Source of the DNA: a virus
Direction: 5' to 3' (one strand)
DNA: 29,886 bases
IMG/VR virus record: IMGVR_UViG_3300025674_000249
Coordinates: 1-29,886 of that record
Each line of letters begins with the position of its first letter. The first letter of the stretch is position 1. Below the pieces are notes generated by a model. The model was not told the DNA's origin and did not search any database. It was given only the letters and a program-made list of their open reading frames with translations. Position numbers and translations under genes: made by a program. Positions 1 to 8,700 of this stretch are shown here, one piece after another.

Positions 1-183
1 CGTGAACTTAATTCTTGGGAGAAAAAAGATTTAGCAAGACGTATGTACGCTAAGCGCAAGCTCCAGCAGTTTATTGACTGGAGTATAGAATCTAAGGGTT
101 ATTTAAAATATAAAGACTTAATTAAATATTCAGAAAAATATGGCGAAGCTAACATTATCACCGTATCGAGCGAAGACCCGTAA
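1..183 (+). CDS. C-terminal end of an unidentified phage protein (5' end outside window)
   Basis: The reading frame is open from the first base and ends at TAA 181-183, giving 60 C-terminal residues. They are charged and probably helical (starting RELNSWEKKDLARRM, with several Lys/Arg and Tyr), with no catalytic motif. I do not recognise the family. The last 44 bases overlap the next gene in another frame, as in the rest of this left-hand operon, which argues for a real gene in the same transcription unit as the ribonucleotide reductase. A nucleotide-metabolism or replication role can only be guessed from that position. Confidence 0.6.
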   Translation, partial: RELNSWEKKDLARRMYAKRKLQQFIDWSIESKGYLKYKDLIKYSEKYGEANIITVSSEDP

Positions 184-274
184 AAAAAGACCGGGTACAC
201 ACTCTAAAAGCAAGACATCTACTTTAAAAGGTAGTATTAACTATAAGAAAAAATATAGAGGACAAGGCAGATGA
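140..274 (+). CDS. Small, very basic 44-residue protein
   Basis: ATG at 140-142 opens a 44-codon frame ending in TGA 272-274. The protein begins MAKLTLSPYRAKTRKKRPG and ends YKKKYRGQGR. About a third of its residues are Lys or Arg and it has only one acidic-free, low-hydrophobic chain, so it is probably unstructured and nucleic-acid-binding; that role is inference. It overlaps the preceding gene by 44 bases, and its stop shares ATGA with the next start, which suggests coupled translation. I recall similar short proteins with the same MAxLxLSPY start and YRGQGR end from marine phages, but could not check. No Shine-Dalgarno motif precedes the start. The gene is easily missed by length cut-offs. 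Confidence 0.7.
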   Translation: MAKLTLSPYRAKTRKKRPGTHSKSKTSTLKGSINYKKKYRGQGR

Positions 275-510
275 AAGAAAGTAAGTTGCTAGAAATGCAA
301 AACAAAATTAAAGCTATGACCAATGTGTTACAGCAATTAATAAATGAAATAACACATCTTAGAGAGTTAAGCGTAGGAACTTTAGAAACAATAAAGTTAA
401 TGCCTGATTATCAAGATGCCATTGATGCTTTAAAAAAGCAGATGGAAGAAAATGTAAAAGAAAAACAAAAAGCAAAACAAAATGGAGCTATCAAACAAGA
501 TACTAAGTGA
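271..510 (+). CDS. Small helical protein of unknown function (79 aa)
   Basis: The product is almost wholly helical by composition. Residues about 5-35 have the heptad-like spacing of hydrophobic residues expected of a coiled coil (LLEMQNKIKAMTNVLQQLIN), followed by a short LSVGTLETIKLMPDY segment and a Lys/Glu/Gln-rich tail from about residue 55. No catalytic motif is present. The start shares ATGA with the preceding stop, and the last 29 bases overlap the reductase gene, so translation is probably coupled to both. I recall similar sequences next to phage reductase genes, but no function. A small adaptor or oligomerising protein is a guess. GAGG and AAGG lie just upstream of this ATG; they fall inside coding sequence and may be chance. 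Confidence 0.75.
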   Translation: MKESKLLEMQNKIKAMTNVLQQLINEITHLRELSVGTLETIKLMPDYQDAIDALKKQMEENVKEKQKAKQNGAIKQDTK

Positions 511-2344
511 TATTACTGTTTACATGAAGTATGCTAAATACGTACCTGAATTAAACAGAAGGGAAACATGGGAAGAACTAGTTACTAGAAACAAGAACAT
601 GCATATCAAAAAATATCCTAAACTTGTTGATGAAATTGAAGCTGCTTATAAATTTGTGTATGAAAAGAAAGTTTTACCGTCTATGCGTTCGCTACAGTTC
701 GGAGGCAAACCGATTGAGATCTCGCCTAATCGAGTTTATAATTGTGCTTATCTACCTATTGATAGCATTGAGTCTTTTAATGAAATAATGTTTTTATTAC
801 TCGGTGGTACTGGTGTAGGTTATTCTGTACAACATCATCATGTTAATAAACTACCTTCGGTTAATCAACCTTATAGTAAAAGAACTAGAAGACATTTAAT
901 AGGTGACAGCATTGAAGGCTGGGCTGATGCAATTAAAGTTTTAATTAAGTCTTATATGGGTCCTAAGAGATCATCTAAGATAACATTTGATTATTCCGAT
1001 ATAAGACCAAAAGGCGCACAATTAGTTACGTCTGGAGGCAAAGCTCCAGGTCCACAACCTTTAAAAGAGTGTATAGTAAAAGTAGCTGGTATACTTAGCG
1101 ATGTAGAAGACGGAGATAAATTAACTACATTACAAGCTCACGATATTGTTTGTCATATAGCTGACGCTGTATTAGCAGGTGGTATTCGTAGAGCAGCTTT
1201 AATTAGTTTGTTTTCTGCAGATGACGAGGCAATGATAGGTTGTAAGTCTGGACACTGGTGGGAAGAAGCACCTCAACGAGGTCGTGCTAATAATTCAGCT
1301 GTACTTATGAGACATAAAATAAATAAAGGATTTTTTATGGACTTATGGAAACGTGTTGAGCGATCAGGATCAGGCGAACCAGGTATTTACTTTAACAACG
1401 ATAAAGACTGGGGGACTAATCCTTGTTGTGAAATAGCTTTACGTCCATATCAGTTTTGTAACTTATGTGAGGTAAATGCTAGTGATATTAAAGATCAAAT
1501 TGATTTTAACGATAGATGTAGAGTAGCTTCATTTATAGGTACACTACAAGCAGGTTATACTGACTTTCATTATTTAAGAGACATATGGAAAGATACGACA
1601 GAGAAGGACGCCCTTATAGGTGTATCAATGACAGGAATAGGCTCTGCCGCTGTGCTGCAGTTGGATATGACGGAAGCTGCAGATATAGTAGTAAGCAAAA
1701 ACAAACAAACAGCTAGAAAAATAGGTATCAAACCAGCTGCTAGATGTACAACCGTGAAGCCTGCTGGGACAACATCTCTGGCATTAGGAACTTCATCGGG
1801 TATACATGCATGGCATAATGATTATTATGTTCGTAGAGTTAGAGTTGGTAAAAACGAAAGTATGTATAAATACTTAGTTAATAATCACCCTGATTTAATT
1901 GAAGATGAATACTTTAGACCTCATGATACTGCTGTAATTAGTATACCACAAAAAGCGCCTGAAGGATCTATACTTAGAACTGAATCACCGTTTGATTTGC
2001 TAGAGCGTATAAAGAAAGTAGCAACTGAGTGGGTACAACCAGGTCACAAACGTGGTAGTAATACTCACAATGTTTCAGCTACTGTTAGTTTAAAGCAAGA
2101 TGAGTGGGATAAAGCTGGTAAATGGATGTGGGACAATAGGGACTATTATAACGGGCTATCTGTCCTACCATATGATGGTGGTACTTATACTCAAGCGCCG
2201 TTTGAAGATATAGATGAATCTAAATATAAAACTATGATGAAAAGTTTAACTGATGTTAATCTTACTAATATAGTAGAAGTTGAAGATGAAACTGATCTAG
2301 CTGGTGAATTAGCTTGTGCAGGAGGCGCGTGTGAAATAGTATGA
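482..2344 (+). CDS. nrdJ: Adenosylcobalamin-dependent ribonucleotide reductase (class II)
   Basis: Reduces ribonucleotides to deoxyribonucleotides, using coenzyme B12 to generate the active-site radical; it would feed phage DNA replication in the cytoplasm. The active-site block NPCCEI places Asn313, the radical-bearing Cys315 and Glu317. Cys88 (in NCAYLPI) and Cys326 (11 residues after Cys315) match the substrate-reducing disulfide pair. The C-terminal CAGGAC (Cys612, Cys617) matches the pair that re-reduces the active site. PAGTTS at 427-432 is the phosphate-binding loop. At 620 residues it is shorter than the 739-residue Lactobacillus monomeric enzyme, as I expect for phage forms. I kept the first ATG because the residues after it (LSDITVYMKYAKYVP) look like a conserved N-terminus. 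It overlaps the genes on both sides. No small-subunit gene is present or needed for this class. Confidence 0.95.
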   Translation: MELSNKILSDITVYMKYAKYVPELNRRETWEELVTRNKNMHIKKYPKLVDEIEAAYKFVYEKKVLPSMRSLQFGGKPIEISPNRVYNCAYLPIDSIESFNEIMFLLLGGTGVGYSVQHHHVNKLPSVNQPYSKRTRRHLIGDSIEGWADAIKVLIKSYMGPKRSSKITFDYSDIRPKGAQLVTSGGKAPGPQPLKECIVKVAGILSDVEDGDKLTTLQAHDIVCHIADAVLAGGIRRAALISLFSADDEAMIGCKSGHWWEEAPQRGRANNSAVLMRHKINKGFFMDLWKRVERSGSGEPGIYFNNDKDWGTNPCCEIALRPYQFCNLCEVNASDIKDQIDFNDRCRVASFIGTLQAGYTDFHYLRDIWKDTTEKDALIGVSMTGIGSAAVLQLDMTEAADIVVSKNKQTARKIGIKPAARCTTVKPAGTTSLALGTSSGIHAWHNDYYVRRVRVGKNESMYKYLVNNHPDLIEDEYFRPHDTAVISIPQKAPEGSILRTESPFDLLERIKKVATEWVQPGHKRGSNTHNVSATVSLKQDEWDKAGKWMWDNRDYYNGLSVLPYDGGTYTQAPFEDIDESKYKTMMKSLTDVNLTNIVEVEDETDLAGELACAGGACEIV

Positions 2345-2496
2345 AACGATTAGCAATAATAGGAGGTATTGGCATGATGACTATGGCTGGTACTAATATG
2401 ATTTGGCATAAACAAAAGCCAAACTTTAATGCAAACACACTTGCAATAGCAAGCGGCGCTTTTATAGTGTCAATAGGTATAACTATTAAAATATAA
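2341..2496 (+). CDS. Small membrane protein (51 aa), unknown function
   Basis: The start shares ATGA with the reductase stop, so it is probably translated by reinitiation. The product has two hydrophobic stretches, about residues 4-21 (LAIIGGIGMMTMAGTNM) and 34-50 (LAIASGAFIVSIGITIK), joined by a polar loop containing HKQKPN. This fits a two-helix hairpin membrane protein. The first stretch could alternatively be an uncleaved signal anchor. I do not recognise the family. A holin is conceivable for any small two-helix phage protein, but no endolysin is nearby, so I do not make that call. Confidence 0.65.
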   Translation: MKRLAIIGGIGMMTMAGTNMIWHKQKPNFNANTLAIASGAFIVSIGITIKI

Positions 2497-2499
2497 GTT

Positions 2500-2538
2500 A
2501 TGTGTCCATATTGCAATGGCTACTGCAGTAGCTGCTAA
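2500..2538 (+). CDS. Possible 12-residue Cys-rich micropeptide (doubtful)
   Basis: ATG 2500-2502 to TAA 2536-2538 encodes MCPYCNGYCSSC. Four of twelve residues are Cys, spaced as two CxxC pairs, the pattern of a minimal metal knuckle. It starts three bases after the stop of the 51-residue gene and ends nine bases before the tRNA. It may be chance, since any short spacer yields tiny frames; only the composition makes it notable. Confidence 0.2.
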   Translation: MCPYCNGYCSSC

Positions 2539-2547
2539 GTAAAGGCT

Positions 2548-2621
2548 GGGGAATTAGCTCAGCTGGCTAGAGCGCCTGCCTTGCACGCAGGAGGTCATCG
2601 GTTCGACTCCGATATTCTCCA
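2548..2621 (+). tRNA. tRNA-Ala (anticodon UGC)
   Basis: A full cloverleaf can be drawn. The acceptor stem is GGGGAAT (2548-2554) with ATTCTCC (2614-2620); it includes the G3-U70 wobble pair, the main identity element of alanine tRNAs. The D stem is GCTC/GAGC. The anticodon stem CCTGC/GCAGG closes the loop CTTGCAC with anticodon TGC. The T arm is ATCGG-TTCGACT-CCGAT. The discriminator base is A2621. The 3' CCA is not encoded (CAAA follows), so the host must add it. UGC reads GCA and, with modification, other Ala codons; GCA and GCT are frequent in the Ala-rich virion genes. It is the last gene of the rightward unit, just before a terminator. Confidence 0.97.
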
Positions 2622-2626
2622 CAAAT

Positions 2627-2659
2627 AAAAAGGGGACCTCGTTTGAGATCCCCTTTTTT
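2627..2659. terminator. Bidirectional intrinsic terminator between convergent operons
   Basis: The hairpin arms are GGGGACCTC (2632-2640) and GAGATCCCC (2645-2653) around a GTTT loop, with one C-A mismatch. An A-run on the left and a T-run on the right (2654-2659) extend the stem and give a U-tract on both strands. It can end both the rightward reductase-tRNA transcript and the leftward virion transcript, whose last gene stops at 2707. Confidence 0.9.
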
Positions 2660-2674
2660 GGTTACAGGAACTTT

Positions 2675-2696
2675 TGGGTATGGTGCCCAGTTTTTT
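2675..2696 (+). terminator. Second, weaker + strand hairpin with T-run
   Basis: TGGG (2675-2678) pairs with CCCA (2686-2689), followed by G and six T. This is a small back-up terminator for the rightward transcript. An outer inverted repeat, AGGAAC (2666-2671) with GTTCCT (2700-2705), encloses it and would stabilise a longer stem-loop at the 3' end of the leftward mRNA. The stem is short, so activity is uncertain. Confidence 0.45.
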
Positions 2697-2706
2697 CTTG
2701 TTCCTA

Positions 2707-5700
2707 TTAAGGCGCAAAACCTATTGAAGATTTAGTTTTAATCTTTGGTTTTTCACTTACACTTTTTTTATTATCTTTTGGCATTATCTGCCACTCAGGC
2801 CAACCAGCTATCATAGCTACAGTCTGCCACCATTCTGCTTCTTCACTCATTGCTGCTTCTAAATTGTTGTACTTAGATAAAACTCTATCAAGAGGCACGT
2901 TAGTAACAGCTGATATAACTTTTGCAGACGCTTCATAAGCTGGATTATCTATATCAAACGGGCCCATTTCCATTATTTGTTTTCTTCTTTTCTTACTGTC
3001 TAATTGCCACGCTGCTTGTCTTAGTCTAGATATTTTAGAACTAATAGGCGGTGAAAATTGTAACAACTTCCAAACAGAGTCAGTATATTCAGGTCTTTTT
3101 CTTTTTGATCTTTCATATATATCTAGCAAGAAATTTTTAACAGTAGCTATTGCTACACCACCAATACCTAAACCTCTAATTGTAGAGTCAATCATACCAC
3201 CTGCTATATCAAAGTATTTTTTATCTTTCTTTTCTTCTTCATCATCAGCTCCTAATGCAAATATAGCTTGCTGTAACGCATTAAATATTAAATTCTGTAC
3301 TACAGCATAATAAATTATTTTAGATACATTAGATTTAGCATCTCCTCTACGGTTAATTAAATCTTGAAAAGCTCTTTTTTGTAACCTAGCATATTGCATA
3401 GGTGTGTTTTGAAAAGCTAATATTAAACGACCTGCATCACTAGCTTGTTGAGAAGATATTTTACTAGGATCAGAAGATTGCTGCGACTGTTCAGCTACAT
3501 CTCTCCATTCTACTAAAGCTTCAGCTTCTGCTTGTTTTAAGGACATGTTTGTATTACGTTTCATTAAGTCTTTAACTTTATTTCTATACCAAGTAGCACC
3601 ACCAGAAGCAATAGCAAAACTATCAGCAATCTGTGTGGGCGCATATCCTTTACTTAAAATGTAACTTATAGCTGACTTAGCTTTATTTTTTCCTGTTTTA
3701 GCAGCATTAGCTATTTCACTTTCAGATATATTTATTCTTAAACCATTACGCCTATCTTTTAAATAATCTGAGTTCATTAATGTTTTAAAATCTTTCCAAT
3801 ATTGTGGTTGATTAGCAAAAGCTTTACCAGCATTATAAGGATTGTTAAAACTCCAATTTATAAAGTTAATAGCTGATATAGTTTGTAGTATAGCAGATCT
3901 AGCATTTAAGAACATAACAACACCTGTAGCATTGTTAATATAATCAAGCATCCTATTACTAAGCCTGTTACCACTAAACAACCTATTTTTACCTTGCTTC
4001 ATACGCATTATAGAATTACGTAAAGCTTCGACATATCTAGGTCCATATATAGCTTCTAGTTTGTTTAAGTTTTTATCACTGAATATTAAGTCTACATTAT
4101 CAGTCCAACCTTGCTCTTTTAATAACCTAGATCTTACACTTGTATTTAAAGTATCAATTAAATCTGTAGTAACAGTTCCAGCTAACCAACTTTCACCTGG
4201 TTTAGCGTATTCAGATCCTTTAGTTAGTGTAATTAATTCGTCTCTAAATAATTTTAAGTTCTTATTATTTTCTACAATATCGTTTAATTCTTTTTGATCA
4301 GCTTTAGATAATCCATCTATTTCATAACCTAGCTTACTCCAAACAGATACTCTAACCGCTTGCTCATTAGAAAAGCCAGACTCATTTGTTTGCTGTAAAT
4401 CTTTAGGTATATTTAAAGCTTTTTTCAATGCTCTAAAATCATCTAATAAGTTTACTCTAGCAGCAGCTAAACTATTCATAGCTCTAGTATAAGGTTGTAA
4501 CAAATGCTCTTTAAACCAAGCCATTTGTGTATCACCTTCCTTACCTTTGCCTAGCAGTTTATATATTAAACCTTGAAAATCTTCTGCTGAATAAGGAATC
4601 CAAAATTTACCTTTACCTTTGCTAGCTCCTATTGTTTTAGCTTTAGCAGCTGAATATTCTTTTTGTCTGCCTATTCCAAAATTGTTTTCTATTATTTTAT
4701 TAAAGTCTTCATCTACATTTTCACTAAATTTAAATTTAGCTTGTTGCACTTTAGACTTAACATCAATAACACTTAAAGCATCTCTTACAGCTTTTACATT
4801 TTGATATGCATCATCTGCAAAATAAAAATCATTATATCCTTTAGCTGCTTGCTCAACTATCCATTTAGCTTTTGCAGCTCCAGTAGAATTACCTAAGCCT
4901 ATTATATTTTTCTTTTTAAATTCTAAACCTTCTGCTTTCAAAAAGTCGTATATAGCTTGCTGCGACTCAGGTGCTCTAGCAGTTAATACAAATAAGTCTT
5001 CATTACCTCTAGCGTCTTTTATAGCTTGAGCTACTTTAAACAAAGGACCACGACCACCATCAGTTACTCTATTAAAATCACTAAAGTCCATTGTATAACC
5101 TTCTTCTTTTAATTCTAATCCTCGCTCTGCAAACTCTTCTGCATTAAGTTTTATTTCCTCATCACCTCGTTTGGCTATTACGATGTTGTTACTAGTGGCT
5201 AGTGTATCATCAAAGTCAAATACTCTTATCTTTTTAACAGGTGCATTAGGATCACGAGCAAATTTCAATGCTTCATCTATAGTTCCAGCTAAATTAATTA
5301 CATCTTCATTGCTAAGCTCTTCGCTCATTTTAAATACGTTGTTACTTAAATCAACGTCGTTAACAGCTTTAGCTTCTTCTGTAGCATTCCATATGTTAGT
5401 TTCTTCTGTACCTATAGTTTCACCTTCAACTACATCAAGTAGTTCATGTACTTCACCGCCTCTAGTAAACTCATTATACCATCTAGTCGTAGGCATATCA
5501 CCTATTTTATAGTTAAAAGGCATACGAGATTTAAAAAACCTACCAAAGTTATCGTTAAACTCTACACTAATAACACCAACACTATATGTATCTTGTAATT
5601 TTTTAAGATCTATTTTTGTATTATCATTAAGTACAGCATCTGCTATAGCTAAATTAACTATTACAGCTGGAATACCATGCTCATACTCAAAAGCTTTTTT

Positions 5701-8700
5701 ACCATCAGGTCTAGTTAGTTTTTTGTACTTAGCATTTACAGGTAAATATCTTAATTTCGCTGCTGCTCTTATAGGTCCTTTCATATTAGCACCCATACCA
5801 GCAGATAACATGAATAAGTTTTCTTTAGTAGGATTAGCTTTTTTAGCTCCTTCATATATTTCTACTACAAAGTTAAAAGCTCTATCAGCATCTTTAGCTC
5901 TCCTATCTAATTCTTCTTTTGATATAGTACCATCAACCATTTGCTGAGTAGTCTTCTGAGCTTCACGTCTAGGTGATTTTACCTTTTCACTTGTGCCATC
6001 TTTAAATTTAAACTCTACTTCTCCTGTTTTATTTATGTTTTTAATTTCAACTATAGGATTTTCTGTAGTAGAAAAAACAGGTGCGATAAATTCGTCTATA
6101 AAAACTTTAACATGACTACCTCCAGTTTCACTAAAGAAAGTCATAGATCTTCCTGGATTAGCACTTCCATCTTCTAACATAGCTTTATAATGCCAAAACT
6201 TAGCAGCTAAATCTAAAGGATTTTTATAATTAGCTTTCATTATGTTAGCTACTGTTTTTACAAAAGGCCTTTGTTTTGTAATAGCTTGTTCAGCAAATAT
6301 TTTAGCACCATTTTTTAAACCATAAAAATCTGCATATCTATCTATCGTATCATCAGTTAATACTTCGTTTATATAGGTATCTAAATCTATTTTAACAGCT
6401 TTATATTTAGCAGTTTGCTTAGCATAAGGTCTTAGTATTTTATCAAAATAATTTACTACAGCTGCTTTTTGTTTTAAGTCAGGATAATTACCATCAAATA
6501 AATCTCCTATTAAAGCCTTTCTTTCTGCATCATCTAAAGGTATACCTTGATTTTTAGCTACATCAACTATAGATTTAATAAAAGTATCTTGACCTGTTAC
6601 AAACTTCTGATAATTTTCTGCTGAAAGTTTAGAAGATATTTCTTCTGATAGTTTAGCATCTAAACCTTGATCCGTTATTTTACCAAACATTTGTAGCATA
6701 TTTTCTAATGGGATCCAATTAAGATCTGGATTATTATTAGAAAATATTTCTATTACCTTTGCTTTATCTTGACCAACTTCTCCTTTTAATGCTTGCATCG
6801 TAGCATTTTCACCTAGCTTTGCAGCTATAGCTTTTGCCAAGGCATTATCTCTACCACGTTTCAAAAAGAACTCTGATATTTGTTCAGGTGAAGGATCTAA
6901 TCTTTTATATAAAGTAGGTCCAGATGTAGGGTTAATATAAACTAAATCAGCTTTTCTACCAACAGATAACGCAGCGTTAATTTCACTAGGGCTCATATCT
7001 TTTTTCTCAGCAACAGCAAATATTTTATCTTTAGATAATCTTTCAAAAGCTACTAAAGTGTTTATATCTAAACTAAGTATAGCTTTTTTATTATTTTCTA
7101 GCCAAGACTTGTAGTTAGGTTTCTTAATAGTGTTTTTAACTTCTTTAAACATTTCAGTATCAAAATCACTATTTAATTGTTGTCTAATACTTTTATAAGC
7201 TTTATTTACTTGAGCAATAGCTTTAGAGTTTGTAGGTTGTTTAGCTAGTTCTAATATTTCAGCGTTTAAACCTTTTACTTTAGGTTTAAAAGTAGATAAT
7301 ACTTTTTTAGTTTTATCTAATATAAAGTTATATAAGTCGCTACCTTCTTTTATATCTGCTAATTGTCTTAAGTTTAAATCAACTGTTTTATCTGCTTCAG
7401 CTCTAGTATCTGCTATATCAAAAGCTCTACCGCCTTCTCGTTGCTGACCTATTCTAGTTGCAGCTTTTGGCCCTTCTGATTTAGCTACTCGCTTTGCACC
7501 AGTACCAACTTTAGCTTTTAAATATGTACCTATGTAACCAGCTAAGTCTGTATTAGTAGCAGGATTAAAAGCTTCAATATGTTTTATTAAAGGTTGATAA
7601 CCAGCTACAGCTTTATCTACATCACCTTTAGCTATAGCTAACATGTCTGGATAATAATCCACTAGTATCTCACCTAAATCACTTTTACCTTCTGGTGTTT
7701 GTACAAATTCTTTAAACTCCTGTTTTGTTTTAGGAGCTTTATCATAAAGTTTTTTTACATTTGTATCTCTTCTATCTCTACGTTTAGCTTTTTCTTCAGG
7801 GGTTTCTGAAACAGACTCTTTAATAGGTGACTGTGCTTGTTTTACCTTAGTAGCTAATTCTATAGCAGCTGTCTCACTAGTTTTTTCTTCAATAGCTTTT
7901 ATAACAGGTGACTGTCTAGCTTCTTGTATATCTCTTTCTGTTATGTCGCCTCTTTTTATTTTAGTAGCTAATGTTGCTAAAAAACTAATAGCATCGTTTT
8001 TACCTTTTAAATTTAAAGCAAAATTATTAGAAGTGTTTTTCTGCATCATGTCAGAAGCCATATAAGAAAAATATGCTGCTAACTCTTTATCTTGTAACCT
8101 ATCAAAGTTTAATCTGTCAGCTGAGACTTCTTCTAAAAATTCTACAACAACTTCTTCTGCGCCTCTTTTTCTATCAGCTAACTTATCACTAGTTAATAAA
8201 TTAACTCCAGCTTGTGTAGTTAATCTTTTAAATACAGCAGGGTTATTAACTTTTGTCCACTCTAAAACAGACTTAGCCATATCAGTAAAGTCAGCATCTC
8301 TGCTTTGAAGTATCTCTTGAAATACTTGATGTCCAGGTTCATGTATAGTTATCTCAGTCTTTTCATTAGCTACAGCATTTTCCATTATAGCGTAGTTAGT
8401 ATTACCAACTTGAAAACCATTTAATCTACCTGAATTTATTTTCTTTTCTATAGTCTTAGCGTCTTGTATAGATGTAGTTTCTTCTGATGCAGCTATATTA
8501 AACTCTTCATCTACTAATCTATTAACTTCATCTATCGCATCTTGTTTAGTTTCTAATACAATAGTTTTAAAATTATTACTAGCTTTGTTAGACTGATCTA
8601 TTCTGTCTTGTATTTCTTCTCTTACATATATATCATATGCAGCTGCATTTATATCTTTATTGTCTGGTTGAAAGTCAGGAGCTTTATTTTTATCTACTCG

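Noticed and set aside
2341-2496. Holin assignment for the 51-residue membrane protein
   Set aside because: Two hydrophobic helices alone are not enough, and no endolysin or spanin lies nearby.
2265-2516. 83-residue frame on the - strand over the end of the reductase gene
   Set aside because: It lies antisense to the reductase C-terminus with its conserved Cys pair and the 51-residue gene; its leucine/isoleucine-rich composition is that of a shadow frame.
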